A DNA stretch of 64,000 nucleotides, taken from contig USIO01000001.1 in the NCBI GenBank assembly GCA_900554815.1, forward strand, positions 38,114 through 102,113, in the 5' to 3' direction. Position numbers and translations under genes: made by a program. How positions within the stretch are numbered: position 1 is the stretch's first letter; each line of letters starts with the position of its first letter. Source of the stretch: an uncultured Clostridium sp. (GTDB taxonomy: Bacteria > Bacillota > Clostridia > TANB77 > CAG-508). The notes beneath the pieces were generated by a model. That model was not told the origin of the DNA. It was given only the letters and a program-made list of their open reading frames with translations, and searched no databases. Shown here in pieces: positions 48,268 through 59,341 of this stretch.

Positions 48268-48277
48268 CAGTTGTTCG
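48264..48277 (-). promoter_or_regulatory. LexA (SOS) box
   Basis: The coding strand reads CGAACAACTGTTTA, matching the Gram-positive consensus CGAAC-N4-GTTY closely and overlapping the promoter -35. Confidence 0.75.
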
Positions 48278-48358
48278 TGTATAATTTATAAGAAATATTT
48301 TCCAGCTATAAAAATAGACTAACCTTTTTTGGCTAATCTAAATGTTTTAGTTATTCAA

Positions 48359-48562
48359 TTATTTATCCAATAAATCATATCTTTTAAATATAGTTATTAT
48401 CATACTATATACTAGCTTTTTTCCTAATAATTCTCTAAATTTCGTGGCCTTATTTTTGCCCTCATTTCTTAATTTTTCTAATTCCTCGCCTAATTTATTA
48501 TATTCATTTAATATGTCGTTTAGTGCTTTTTCAAATCTTTCTAATCTATACATTTTTTCCAT
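48359..48562 (-). CDS. Small helical protein of unknown function
   Basis: A 67-residue Lys/Glu-rich helical protein (MYRLERFEKALNDILNEYNKLGEELEKLRNEGK then FRELLGKKLVY). The pattern recurs as a small hypothetical in Clostridia, function unknown. Ribosome binding site AAAGGAG. Confidence 0.6.
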   Translation of the reverse strand: MEKMYRLERFEKALNDILNEYNKLGEELEKLRNEGKNKATKFRELLGKKLVYSMIITIFKRYDLLDK

Positions 48563-48653
48563 AGGTTTCTCCTTTAATCTATTATGCTATGATAATACCG
48601 TAAAAAGCAAAAATATTCTATACTTATTTCTAAATATAGAATATTTTATAATT

Positions 48654-49811
48654 TTATTTTGCAAATAATACTTTTTCTGATTTATATTGTCTTATAATAT
48701 GTGCAAATACTAAACTTATATAAATAATTGTAGATATTGCCATTAAACCAATATTTAATAAATTTATTGTTCCATTATTTATATCTGTAAATATTACTGT
48801 AAAGTTTAAAAATGGCACTATTGAAAGTATTGGTGTTGTTGTTATTCCCATCATAAATGCTATCATACCAGGAAAAAATGATATAAATGTTAATGGTGTT
48901 AATGCACTTTGTGCCTCTTTAAATGTTTTAGATGTACTTGCAATCGCAATACATAGACCGCTTATAAAGAATGAGTAGGCTATTATTACAATTACTGCAA
49001 ATAGTATTGCAATTGGCGAATACATTATATCTATTCCTTCATATATACTAAACATATTCTTTGTAATCATTAATGATAATATCGCTAAAGCTAAACTTAT
49101 TATTCCTGTAATGATTGATGATACTGTAACTCCTAAAAACTTTCCTACAATTATATCTTTGCTTTTTATTGGAAATGTAAGTAGTGTTTCTAATGTTCCT
49201 CTTTCCCTTTCACCTGCTGTTGTATCTGTTGCTGGGTATGTTGCTGATACCGTTATTGCCATCATTATAAATAAAAAAGCATAATTTTTGATATAGTTTG
49301 CAAAGTAATTATCCTGTTCTAATACATTTTCTTCAACTGTTATAATGTTTAATACTTCATTTGGGTTTATATTGTTTTCTTGTAAATAGCTTTGTTGTAA
49401 ATATTGTTTATATGTATTAAAATAGTTTTCAATTAGACCACTTGCAAATGTACTATTATCAGAACCATCTGTATTTATAATGTATTTACTGTCTTGTTTT
49501 GTTATATAAAGGTTAATCTCTTCATTATCATATTTTTCTTTTAATCCTTCTTCATTTCCATTTATAATTTCAATATCCATTTCCTTAGCAATATTTTTTT
49601 CTGTTTCTGTCATTTCATAGGCAAATCCTATTTTGTTATATTCATTTACATCTTTGCTAACTTGTGATTCAAATAATGCTGACATTCCAATTACTAAAAG
49701 TGGTATGAATACTGGTATTACAAGCATCATTGTTAAAGACTTTTTATCTCTAAATAATTCTCGAAGTTCTTTTTTTAATATATTCCATAAATTATTCTTC
49801 AACTGAAACAC
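48654..49811 (-). CDS. ABC-2 type permease (NatB-like)
   Basis: An N-terminal helix (about 25-45), a large extracytoplasmic domain (50-170) and five C-terminal helices, with ATDTTAGERERGTLETLLTFPI, diagnostic of NatB/CcmB-type ABC-2 permeases. 385 residues. It overlaps the ATPase gene by 20 bases. Probably exports Na+ or a drug; substrate unknown. Confidence 0.9.
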   Translation of the reverse strand: MFQLKNNLWNILKKELRELFRDKKSLTMMLVIPVFIPLLVIGMSALFESQVSKDVNEYNKIGFAYEMTETEKNIAKEMDIEIINGNEEGLKEKYDNEEINLYITKQDSKYIINTDGSDNSTFASGLIENYFNTYKQYLQQSYLQENNINPNEVLNIITVEENVLEQDNYFANYIKNYAFLFIMMAITVSATYPATDTTAGERERGTLETLLTFPIKSKDIIVGKFLGVTVSSIITGIISLALAILSLMITKNMFSIYEGIDIMYSPIAILFAVIVIIAYSFFISGLCIAIASTSKTFKEAQSALTPLTFISFFPGMIAFMMGITTTPILSIVPFLNFTVIFTDINNGTINLLNIGLMAISTIIYISLVFAHIIRQYKSEKVLFAK

Positions 49812-50550
49812 CTCCTATCAATATAAAAAACGCATCTCGCAAGTTTGTTGTATTTGTATCCTTTTTTATTTCTGCTGGAGTTCCAGTTTTTATTATCTTT
49901 CCTTTATTTATCATAATTACTCTATTGCATATATTTTCCGCTTCTTCCATGTAGTGTGTTGAATAAAGTATTGTTTTCCCCTTATCTCTTTCTTCTTTAA
50001 TAAAGTTTAAAATTATTTGGCTAGATATAATGTCAAGTCCTGTTGTTGCTTCATCTAAAATATAGTATTTAGGATTATGCACTAAGCATCTTGCCAAGTT
50101 TACTTTTTGAGTTTGTCCTGTTGATAAATTTGCAATTTTGTTATATAAAAATTGCTCCATTCCTAATACTTTTGTTATTTCATTTATTCTCTTTTCGCTA
50201 TTTCCCTTATCTACTCCATATATATCACAGCACATTTTTAGTAATTCATAAGTTGATAATGTATCATAAATTTTTGTATTTCCTGAAAGATAAGCAATAT
50301 TTTGTTTAATTTCGATTTCATTGTCTTTATAAATCATTCCATCAAAGCTTATTTCCCCTTGTGTTGGTTCTAATATTCCTGCTATCATTCGTAATAGCGT
50401 TGTTTTTCCTGCTCCATTTGGACCTAATATTCCAATTATTTCTCCATCATTTGCCTCAAATGTAATGTCATTGTTTGCATAAAATTCTTCTTTTTCTTTT
50501 TTGTTTTTATTTCTAACAAATTTCTTTGTTATGTGTTCTACTGTAATCAT
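49792..50550 (-). CDS. ABC transporter ATPase (NatA-like)
   Basis: Walker A GPNGAGKTT near 43, signature LSTGQTQKV, Walker B YYILDEATTGLD and H-loop STHYMEEAE. 252 residues. Coupled with the permease that overlaps its 3' end. Confidence 0.94.
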   Translation of the reverse strand: MITVEHITKKFVRNKNKKEKEEFYANNDITFEANDGEIIGILGPNGAGKTTLLRMIAGILEPTQGEISFDGMIYKDNEIEIKQNIAYLSGNTKIYDTLSTYELLKMCCDIYGVDKGNSEKRINEITKVLGMEQFLYNKIANLSTGQTQKVNLARCLVHNPKYYILDEATTGLDIISSQIILNFIKEERDKGKTILYSTHYMEEAENICNRVIMINKGKIIKTGTPAEIKKDTNTTNLRDAFFILIGGVSVEE

Positions 50551-50792
50551 ATCTTTTCTATTCCCCTTTTTATTACACTAGCCAAATTTTTTACATTCAA
50601 GTTTTTTGTAAATAAAAATAGGCTATCTATTTCTAAATATCAGTTTTTGTTTATTATAATTATTACAATTTATCGCCATTTTGTACCAGAATATAGTATT
50701 TTTTAATAATCTTATTTTAATTTGGTAACAAAGCTGTTTATTTTTTATCAATGAATCAATTATAATTTTGTAAAATGCTTTAAACACAGGTG

Positions 50793-50842
50793 CTATGCGT
50801 TTTTGCCAGAGCAGTTCTTATACTTCTTTCCCGACCCACATA
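50793..50842 (-). pseudogene. Duplicated relic of the SecA C-terminal SEC-C tail
   Basis: Directly after the secA stop, another frame encodes [15 protein letters not shown] and a stop, a near copy of the secA end [15 protein letters not shown]. Synonymous sites differ and are more GC-rich. It looks like an old tandem duplication or a recombination footprint. Remaining sequence to 50551 has no gene. Confidence 0.6.
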
Positions 50843-53602
50843 TTACTGATTTTTACCACAGCAGTTTTTATACTTTTTCCCACTTCCACATGGGCAAGGT
50901 TCGTTTCTTCCTACTTTTGGTTCGTTATTTATTACAGTAGTCGTTTTTTGTGCTGGCTGATTATTATTAACAGTTTGTACCCTTGGTCCTTCTAGTCCTT
51001 CTGATGTAATTTTAATCTTATTTTGTCTTACTATATTTTCTTTTTTAGCTAAATGCATTAGTAATTTTACAACGTCTAACTTAATGTCTGTTATCATCTG
51101 GTCAAACATTTCAAATCCTTCCATTCTATATTGAACAACTGGATCTTTTTGCCCATAAGCACGAAGTCCTATTCCGTCTTTTAATTCGTCCATATTATCA
51201 ATATGGTTCATCCATTTTTCGTCAACTATTTTTAGCATAACAATTCTTTCTAGTTCACGAATTTCGTCTCCTAGTTCTTCTTCCTTTTGCTCATATTTTT
51301 TTAAAGCTTTTTCGCTTATTTCTTCTATAATATCATTAGAATTTATTTTTTCTGTTTGTAAACTGTCTATGCTATCAATATTTAATATATTTTTGCAGTC
51401 TAGCAATAGACCTGTTTTATTAATTTCATGTGAGTGTTCTATCCCTTGTGTATAAGTCAAAACAATTTCTGATGCAACTTCTTCTATCATATGCAAAATT
51501 TTAGGTTTTAAGTTCTCCCCATCTAAAACTTCTTTTCTTTGCTTATAAATAATTTCACGTTGTGTATTCATTACATCATCATATTGTAAAACATGTTTCC
51601 TAATGCTAAAGTTTTTTCCTTCTACTCTTTTCTGTGCAGATTCAACTTGTTTTGATAAAATTCCCGCTTCTAATGGCATATTTTCGTCTGCCCCTAATGT
51701 GTTGTAAACAGCAGACACCATGTCTCCACCAAAAATTTTCATTAAGTCATCGTCTAAAGCAATATAGAATCTCGACTCTCCTGGATCTCCTTGACGTCCA
51801 CTACGCCCACGTAATTGGTTGTCAATTCTTCTTGATTCATGGCGTTCTGTACCAATTATTTTTAATCCTCCAGCATTTATTACTTGTTGTTTTTCGTCTT
51901 TAATTTCTTCTGAGAATTTTCTTTCTAATTTATTAAATGCTTCCCTTGCACGTAAAATTTCTTCATCTTTTGTCTCATTAAAAGAATTTGCTTGATTAAT
52001 TAGTTCTTCCGAAAATTTTTGTTTTCTCATTTCTTGTTTTGCCAAAAATTCACTATTACCTCCAAGCATAATGTCAGTACCACGGCCAGCCATATTTGTG
52101 GCTATAGTTACAGCACCATACTTACCAGCCTGTGCAATAATTTCAGCCTCTTTTTCATGATATTTCGCGTTTAATACTTCATGTTTAATTCCTTCTTTTT
52201 TCAAAATAGCACTTAATTTTTCAGATTTTTCAATAGAAACAGTACCAACTAAAACAGGTTGGCCTTTTTTGTTGCTTTCTTTTATATCTTCCACAACTGC
52301 TTTAAATTTTATTGGCTCATTTTTATAAATAATATCATTGTGGTCAATTCTAATCATAGGTTTATTTGTTGGTATTGTTATAACATCTAAATTATAAATT
52401 TCTCTAAACTCATTTTCCTCTGTCATAGCAGTTCCAGTCATACCTGCAAGTTTTTCGTACATTCTAAAATAATTTTGGAATGTAATTGTCGCTAAAGTTT
52501 TTGATTCATTAGCAATTTTTACATTTTCTTTTGCTTCAATTGCTTGATGCAATCCATTATTGTATCTTCTGCCATACATAATCCTTCCAGTAAATTCATC
52601 AACTATTAAAACTTCTCCATCTTTTACAATATAATCTGTTTCATTTTTCATAATTCCATAAGCACGGAGTGCTTGATTTATATGATGAACAATCTCAGAA
52701 TTTTCAATATCATTTAAATTTTCTAAGTGAAATGCTTCCTCTGCTTTTTTTATTCCCTTAGCAGTTAAAGATGCCGATTTTGCTTTTAAATCTACAATAT
52801 AATCATATTGTTCATTATCAGTTAATTGTGCCTCATCTTTTATATCTTCTTCTACAATGATTTTAGGTTTTAATCTTTTTACAAAGTCATTTGCTTGTTT
52901 ATATAAAACAGAAGATTCTGCACCTGTACCAGAAATAATTAAAGGAGTACGTGCTTCATCAATTAAAATACTATCTATTTCATCAACTATTGCGTAATTT
53001 AATGGTCTTTGAACTATGTTTTCTTTGTAAATAACCATATTATCTCTTAAATAGTCAAAACCATATTCGTTATTAGTTCCATAAGTTATATCTGCAGCAT
53101 ATGCCTTTTTTTTCTCTTCTGGGCTCATTCCACTTAATACCAAGCCTAATGATAATCCTAAAAATCTATAAAGATTTCCCATCATCTCTCCTTGGTATTT
53201 AGCTAAATAATCATTTACAGTTACAAGGTGAACACCCTTGCCTGTTAATGCATTTAAATATAATGGTAGTGTTGCAACTAATGTTTTTCCTTCTCCTGTT
53301 TTCATTTCGGCAATCCTACCTTGGTGTAATATAATTCCACCCATTAATTGGACATCAAAATGTCTTAATCCTAACACCCTTTTAGATGCTTCTCTAACAA
53401 CTGCAAAAGCTTCTGGAAGTATGTCATCTAAGGTTTCTCCTTTTGCTAGCCTTTGTTTAAATTCGGAGGTTTTTGATTGTAACTCGTAATCTGTTAGCTT
53501 TTCCATATAAGGCTCTAAACCATTTATTTTTTCAATAATTGGCGTTATTCTCTTTATTTCTTTTTCACTATAAGTACCAAAAATTTTACTAAATAATCCC
53601 AT
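50843..53602 (-). CDS. secA: Preprotein translocase ATPase SecA
   Basis: SecA drives protein export through SecYEG. Visible: [30 protein letters not shown]alker A region near 85-105, [20 protein letters not shown], the MAGRGTDI motif, the [13 protein letters not shown] motif near 620, and the C-terminal zinc SEC-C tail [15 protein letters not shown]. 919 residues. Monocistronic. Confidence 0.98.
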   Translation of the reverse strand: MGLFSKIFGTYSEKEIKRITPIIEKINGLEPYMEKLTDYELQSKTSEFKQRLAKGETLDDILPEAFAVVREASKRVLGLRHFDVQLMGGIILHQGRIAEMKTGEGKTLVATLPLYLNALTGKGVHLVTVNDYLAKYQGEMMGNLYRFLGLSLGLVLSGMSPEEKKKAYAADITYGTNNEYGFDYLRDNMVIYKENIVQRPLNYAIVDEIDSILIDEARTPLIISGTGAESSVLYKQANDFVKRLKPKIIVEEDIKDEAQLTDNEQYDYIVDLKAKSASLTAKGIKKAEEAFHLENLNDIENSEIVHHINQALRAYGIMKNETDYIVKDGEVLIVDEFTGRIMYGRRYNNGLHQAIEAKENVKIANESKTLATITFQNYFRMYEKLAGMTGTAMTEENEFREIYNLDVITIPTNKPMIRIDHNDIIYKNEPIKFKAVVEDIKESNKKGQPVLVGTVSIEKSEKLSAILKKEGIKHEVLNAKYHEKEAEIIAQAGKYGAVTIATNMAGRGTDIMLGGNSEFLAKQEMRKQKFSEELINQANSFNETKDEEILRAREAFNKLERKFSEEIKDEKQQVINAGGLKIIGTERHESRRIDNQLRGRSGRQGDPGESRFYIALDDDLMKIFGGDMVSAVYNTLGADENMPLEAGILSKQVESAQKRVEGKNFSIRKHVLQYDDVMNTQREIIYKQRKEVLDGENLKPKILHMIEEVASEIVLTYTQGIEHSHEINKTGLLLDCKNILNIDSIDSLQTEKINSNDIIEEISEKALKKYEQKEEELGDEIRELERIVMLKIVDEKWMNHIDNMDELKDGIGLRAYGQKDPVVQYRMEGFEMFDQMITDIKLDVVKLLMHLAKKENIVRQNKIKITSEGLEGPRVQTVNNNQPAQKTTTVINNEPKVGRNEPCPCGSGKKYKNCCGKNQ

Positions 53603-53753
53603 TTTAGAAATCTCCTTTATGTATTAATTTTATTTTGTACTATATCATTTTTTTTCTTATTTAGCAAGTAATTTTAGTACTTTATTATATCATATTTTAT
53701 TTTCTTATAACATAAATTGTTATTAAATCACTTATTATACATGGAGGTTTTAT

Positions 53754-54293
53754 ATGTTTGTATATAATATTCATTTTAATAAAACAAAATTTATTAAGAT
53801 TTTATTTGCTATTATAGCTATTGTTTTAATTTTTTTATTTTTATATGCTGCTTATCGTATATTTAGTCAAAGTATATCTGTAAATGATAAATTGCCCAAT
53901 CCTGATGTAATTAACATAGAAGCAAAAAATTATACAAATGTGTTAAAGGCTGTTCACGATGATTTAAATACTTATGTTGGTAAAAAAATTTCTATTAGTG
54001 GCTATATTTATCGTGTTTCTGATTTTAATGAAAATCAATTTGTTTTAGCAAGAGATATGATTATTAGTTCCAATTTGCAAACACTTGTAGTTGGTTTCTT
54101 GTGTAATAGTAATAATGCTAAAAATTTCGAAGATGGTTGTTGGGTTTCTATAACAGGCGAAATTACAAAAGGATATTATTACGAAGAAATTCCTGTAATT
54201 GAAATAACTAAAATCGAAAAATCCGAAAAGCCGAATGATTGCTATGTATATCCACCAGACGACAATTATATACCTACTGTGAATTTATTCTAA
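53754..54293 (+). CDS. Membrane-anchored protein with DUF1980/YcgQ-like domain
   Basis: A 179-residue protein with one N-terminal helix (about 13-38) and an extracytoplasmic OB-like domain: YVGKKISISGYIYRV, ENQFVLARDMIIS, GFLCN and GCWVSITGEI. This matches the C-terminal domain of the YcgQ/TIGR03943 family. Function unknown. Start follows GGAGG. Confidence 0.7.
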   Translation: MFVYNIHFNKTKFIKILFAIIAIVLIFLFLYAAYRIFSQSISVNDKLPNPDVINIEAKNYTNVLKAVHDDLNTYVGKKISISGYIYRVSDFNENQFVLARDMIISSNLQTLVVGFLCNSNNAKNFEDGCWVSITGEITKGYYYEEIPVIEITKIEKSEKPNDCYVYPPDDNYIPTVNLF

Positions 54294-54310
54294 ATACTGT
54301 TTTTAGTCAA

Positions 54311-54347
54311 TTAAAATATGGGCATAAATTATATACCCATATTTTAA
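54311..54347. terminator. Bidirectional terminator
   Basis: TTAAAATATGGG and its perfect complement (54311-54322, 54336-54347) between convergent genes. Confidence 0.8.
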
Positions 54348-54349
54348 TA

Positions 54350-55456
54350 TTATTTTCTATCTAAAATTCCTTTTATAAATCCTTTATCAATAAATGTTCC
54401 AAATACATTTTTTAAAATAATTAAAACAATTGGGCCTAGTAGCAGACCTATAATTCCAATTATTTTAAATCCAGTATACATTGCAATTAATGTAAATATA
54501 GGATGAATTCCTATTTGTTTGCTAACAATTTTAGGTTCAATTAGCTGTCTAACAGCAGAAATTATAATTAATAAAATTAATAACGCAATTGCCAAATTTA
54601 AATCTCCTTCGGTTGATGCAATTACTGCCCAAGGAATAATTACTGTTCCTGAACCTAAAATCGGTAATGCATCAACAAAGCCTATTGCTATAGCTGCAAG
54701 TAATGGATATTTTACATTAAGCCCTATAAAATTCATAATGTATAATCCTATTAACGTAATAATAAAAGAAATAATAACTAGTATTGCTTCAGCTTTTAAA
54801 TAGCATCCTAGAGAATAAATAACCTCTTTTAAATGTAGCATTAATCTTTTTACCCAGGTTTTTGGCAAATGATATTCAATTAAGTCTAGAATGTATAATT
54901 TATCTGTACAAATAAAATAAGTGGCAACTAAAGTTATTCCTATATAAATAAATATATTAGGCAATGATGTAATTGCTTGTAATAAAGAATTTAGCGTGTT
55001 TCTTATCCAATTAGAAATTGTTACTAAAAAATCTTGAGATGAGTTATTTAAAATTTCATTAAATTCTTTAGGTAATCTTATTTTGTTAAAATCTATGCTA
55101 GCTATAATTTCTTGAAATTTATTATATAATTTTTCAATATATCCATTCAAACTTTGTAATAAATTAGAGCTTTCGGAAATAATGCTCATAATTCCCCATG
55201 CTAATAAACTAATAATTAAAATAGAAACTGTTATTAACACAATGATCGCACTTGTTTTTCTAGTAATCTTTGTGTGTTTAACTACAAATTTTATAATTGG
55301 TTCTACTAAAAGAGAAATTATAAATGCAATTAAAAAAGGCATATAAAATGCTGCTAGTTTAAAAGCAAAATATATACCTATTATTAATAAAAAAAGTAAT
55401 ATTAATCTCTTGAACACCTTTGTCCAATAGTTCATATCAATTACCACATTGTTCAC
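54350..55456 (-). CDS. ytvI: AI-2E family transporter, sporulation membrane protein YtvI-like
   Basis: About eight helices with AFYMPFLIAFIISLLVEPIIKFV at the start, the LPILGSGTVIIPWAV loop and the RQLIEPKIVSKQIGIHPI motif of the PerM/YtvI family. 368 residues. Sporulation association fits the other spore genes, but the transported molecule is unknown. Start may be ATG at 55435. Confidence 0.85.
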   Translation of the reverse strand: MNNVVIDMNYWTKVFKRLILLFLLIIGIYFAFKLAAFYMPFLIAFIISLLVEPIIKFVVKHTKITRKTSAIIVLITVSILIISLLAWGIMSIISESSNLLQSLNGYIEKLYNKFQEIIASIDFNKIRLPKEFNEILNNSSQDFLVTISNWIRNTLNSLLQAITSLPNIFIYIGITLVATYFICTDKLYILDLIEYHLPKTWVKRLMLHLKEVIYSLGCYLKAEAILVIISFIITLIGLYIMNFIGLNVKYPLLAAIAIGFVDALPILGSGTVIIPWAVIASTEGDLNLAIALLILLIIISAVRQLIEPKIVSKQIGIHPIFTLIAMYTGFKIIGIIGLLLGPIVLIILKNVFGTFIDKGFIKGILDRK

Positions 55457-55522
55457 CTAAAACTATTATATTCAATTAAATTCTGTTTTATGACAAAATT
55501 TTATATACAAGTGTTGTAATTT

Positions 55523-55960
55523 TTATTGTGCATTCTTATTAGAATTGTTGCATATGTTGTACATACAGTCTGCCATTTCTAAATTTGGGAACTTATTGTT
55601 TCTAGCTAAATCACCCAATGAAACAATTCCTACAAGCTTTTCGTTTTCTACTACTGGTACTCTCCTTATTTGATTTCTGGACATAATATCTGCTACCCAG
55701 GAAGCATCTGTATCTTTTGATGTACGTATTACATCGGTCGTCATAATGTCGGTTATTTTAGTTTGTTTGCTGTCTTTTTCGCAAGCAATGCTTCTTAAAA
55801 CAATATCTCTATCTGTAACAATTCCTATAATATTTTGTTTATCATTACATATTGGTATACTTCCTACATGATTTTCATTCATTAATTTTGCTACATCACA
55901 AACACTAGAGTCTTGTGTTGCCCATATAACTTCTTCTTTCATACAGTCTTTTACTCTCAT
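55523..55960 (-). CDS. Tandem CBS-domain protein
   Basis: A 145-residue protein with two CBS repeats (VRDCM-like VKDCMKEEVIWA... and ITDIMTTDVIRT...), each with a GIVTDRDI or GIVSLGDL loop that binds adenine nucleotides. Likely an energy sensor or regulator. Confidence 0.92.
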   Translation of the reverse strand: MRVKDCMKEEVIWATQDSSVCDVAKLMNENHVGSIPICNDKQNIIGIVTDRDIVLRSIACEKDSKQTKITDIMTTDVIRTSKDTDASWVADIMSRNQIRRVPVVENEKLVGIVSLGDLARNNKFPNLEMADCMYNICNNSNKNAQ

Positions 55961-56030
55961 TTTATTTCCTACCTTTCATGTTTTTTATGCTAATATTATA
56001 ACCATTTTTTTCTAAACTTATGCATAAATA

Positions 56031-56064
56031 AAAAGACAGTATAAATTTTAAAACTGCCTTTTTA
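56031..56064 (-). terminator. Terminator of uvrA
   Basis: AAAAAGGCAGT / ACTGTCTTTTT stem with an AT loop, 14 bases after the uvrA stop. Confidence 0.8.
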
Positions 56065-56077
56065 TTTATAATTTAAA

Positions 56078-58904
56078 TTATTTTTCCAAAAATTTTTTTA
56101 AAAATTTCCCTGTATATGATCTTTCATTTTTGCAGATTTGCTCAGGAGTCCCTATTGCTATCACTTCTCCACCATTGTCGCCACCTTCTGGACCTAAGTC
56201 AATAATATAATCTGCTGTTTTAATTAAGTCTAAATTATGTTCTATTACAATAATGCTATTGCCTGTATCTACTAATCTTTGCAATATATCTACTAGTCTA
56301 TGGACATCTGCAATATGTAACCCCGTTGTTGGCTCATCTAAAATATACAAGGTTTTTCCAGTTGCCCTTTTAGAAAGTTCTGTTGCTAACTTTACTCTTT
56401 GTGCTTCTCCACCAGATAGTGTTGTAGATGATTGACCTAATTTTATATATCCAAGACCAACATCATATAAAGTTTGTAATTTTTGTTTGATTCTTGGTAT
56501 ATTATTAAAAAAGTCTAATGCTTCTTCTACCGTCATTTCTAATACATCTGATATGTTTTTTCCTTTATATTTTACTTCTAATGTTTCTCTATTATATCTA
56601 TGCCCTTTACATACTTCGCAAGGCACATATACATCTGGCAAAAAATGCATTTCAATTCTAATAATTCCATCTCCTTGGCATGCTTCGCACCTTCCTCCAG
56701 ATACATTAAAGCTAAATCTTCCTTTTTCATATCCACGTAGTTTTGCTTCGTTAGTAGCTGCAAATATATCACGAATAATGTCGAAAACTCCAGTGTATGT
56801 CGCTGGGTTTGAACGTGGGGTTCTTCCTATTGGGGATTGGTCAATATTAATAATTTTGTCAATGTTTTGTATTCCTTTTATTTCATTACATTTACCTGGT
56901 TTTTCATTAGATTTATTTATTTTTTGAGCAATATTTTTATATAATATTTCATTAACTAACGTACTTTTCCCCGAGCCAGAAACTCCAGTTACACATGTAA
57001 AAACTCCTAATGGGAATTTTACATTAACATTTTTTAAATTATGCTCTGTTGCACTTATAATTTCAATAGATTTTCCATTTGATTTTCTTCTTTTTTCTGG
57101 TACCCCAATTTTCTTTTTACCGCTTAAATATTGTCCTGTAATGGATTCTGAAACTTTTTTAATTTCTTCTGCGGTACCTTGTGCAATTACTCTTCCACCA
57201 TGGATACCTGCTCCGAGTCCAATATCTATTATTTGGTCTGCAGCATACATAGTATCTTCATCATGTTCTACAACTATTAATGTGTTGCCTAAATTTCTTA
57301 GTTTTTTTAATGTTGCCAATAATCTATCATTATCTCTTTGGTGCAAGCCTATACTTGGTTCATCTAATATATAAAGTACCCCTGTTAATCCAGAGCCAAT
57401 TTGTGTTGCCAACCTTATTCTTTGAGTTTCTCCACCAGATAGCGTTCCCGCTGCTCTAGATAATGTTAAGTATTCTAGTCCTACATCAATTAAAAATTGA
57501 AGCCTTTTATCCAATTCTTTAAAAATAGGATCTGCTATGATTGATTCTTTTTTGTTTAACTTTAATGAGTTCAAATAATCTTTTATTTTATTAATTGGCA
57601 TATTTGTTAACTCATTAATATTTTTGTCTCCAACATATACAGATAAACTCTCTTTTTTTAATCTTGAGCCATTACACATATGGCATGGGCTATTGCTCAT
57701 ATACATTTCATAAAAGTCTCTCATTCCTTGTGATTTTGTTTCATTATATCTTCTTTGAAGAGTAGGAATTACTCCTTCAAAAGGTGCTGTAAAGTTTCTT
57801 GTTCCTGTAACTGAAGTATAATAGAAATTGATTTTTTCTTTTCCTGTTCCATATAAAATTTTGTCTAAAAAATCTTTTGGCAATTTTTTTATTGGTTTGG
57901 TTATGTCTACTTTATAATGCTTAGCAATGCTTTCAAAATACATTTTTGCTATTGTTTCGGATTTTTTCATGGTACTTGCTCCAAAAGCCTTTACACCATC
58001 ATATAGAGTTTTGTTTTTGTCTGGTATTATTAAGTCCTCGTCCATTTTCATTAAATAGCCTATTCCTGTACATTCAGGACAGGCTCCAAATGGGTTATTA
58101 AAAGAAAACATTCTTGGCGTAAGTTCTTCAAAATTAATTCCACAATCCGGGCAAGCATAATTTTGGCTAAATAATTTTTCTCCTTTACCAATTACATCAA
58201 TAGATACTAAGTTATTTGCATGCTTTAATGCAGTTTCTACTGATTCTGCCAACCTATTTCTAATATCCGGCTTTATAACAAGTCTATCAACTATAATATC
58301 AATATTGTGTTTTTTCTTTCTATCAATTTCTATGTCATCAGTTAATTCATGTACTTGTCCATCAATTCTAATACGAATAAATCCTTCTTTTGTAAAATCC
58401 TGTAATAGCTTTGTGTATTCTCCTTTTCTGCTTCTAATAACTGGTGCTAGGACTTGTATCTTAGTGCCAGTTTCCAATTCCATAATATTATCAATAATTT
58501 GATCTATTGTCTGTTTTTCTATTTTTTTTCCACAATTAGGGCAATATGGAATACCAATTCTAGCATATAGTAAACGAATATAGTCATATATTTCTGTTAC
58601 TGTTCCTACTGTAGAACGTGGATTTTTAGAAGTAGTTTTCTGGTCAATAGAAATTGCTGGCGAAAGTCCCTCAATTGATTCTACATCTGGTTTCTCCATT
58701 AAACCTAAAAATTGTCTTGCATATGAAGAAAGGCTTTCTACATATCGTCTTTGTCCTTCTGCATATAGTGTATCAAAAGCTAAAGAAGATTTTCCGTGAA
58801 CCTGAAAGTCCAGTTAGTACAACTAATTTATCTCTTGGTATTTCTAAATCGATGTTTTTTAAATTATGTTCTTTTGCACCTTTTATTACAATTTTATCAT
58901 TCAT
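56078..58904 (-). CDS. uvrA: Excinuclease ABC subunit A, read through a CGG +1 site
   Basis: UvrA finds bulky DNA damage for UvrBC. The ATG at 58904 opens [22 protein letters not shown]; codons 34-40 form the first Walker A, LSGSGKSS, but only if the C of CGG 58794-58796 (codon 37) is skipped. Then follow [21 protein letters not shown], zinc modules, signature LSGGE twice and the second Walker [10 protein letters not shown]. Corrected length 941 residues, typical. Without the shift only an N-terminally truncated protein is made. Confidence 0.95.
58794..58796 (-). other. CGG +1 recoding site in uvrA Walker A
   Basis: Zero-frame codons are TCA CGG AAA. Skipping the C gives TCA GGA AAA (Ser-Gly-Lys), the ATP-binding GSGKS core. 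Confidence 0.85.
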
Positions 58905-59026
58905 TTTTTGCCCCCAAAATATTAAATTTATTTTCTATAAAATAAAAAATACAGTACAAGTTATTGTACCATATTTTTTACTCAATGTCATTAATTTTTA
59001 TAAAATTAAACATATTAAATAATTTT

Positions 59027-59341
59027 TTAATAGTGTTTCGAACTTAATTTGATTATTAAATCCATATTATCGTCTTTAGCAATTTTGTTTTTTCTTATCT
59101 TACCACATTTTTTGCAACGAAATATAATAATATATCCTTTTTTTGAATTTAGTTCTAATCCTATTGGTTCTAAAATTCCGTGGCACTGTTCTTGTCTATC
59201 TCCTGGGTTAATATCTACATGTTTGGAATGTAAACAATATGGGCAATGGTTTCTACAAGAATAGCCTAATGGTTTTACCTGCCTGCCACAATTTTCGCAA
59301 ATAAATGATTCATCTATTTCTGTAAATTTACTTGTATTCAT
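59027..59341 (-). CDS. RNHCP domain protein
   Basis: A 104-residue zinc-ribbon protein with CENCG, the defining SCRNHCPYC motif and a C-terminal CKKCG. The family's function is unknown. It overlaps the nucleoside kinase stop by four bases, so it is in the same operon. Confidence 0.9.
   Translation of the reverse strand: MNTSKFTEIDESFICENCGRQVKPLGYSCRNHCPYCLHSKHVDINPGDRQEQCHGILEPIGLELNSKKGYIIIFRCKKCGKIRKNKIAKDDNMDLIIKLSSKHY

Noticed and set aside
50793..50842. Duplicated SecA tail as a read-through extension of SecA
   Set aside because: The copy is in a frame that neither stop read-through nor a +1 shift at the following CGG would reach.
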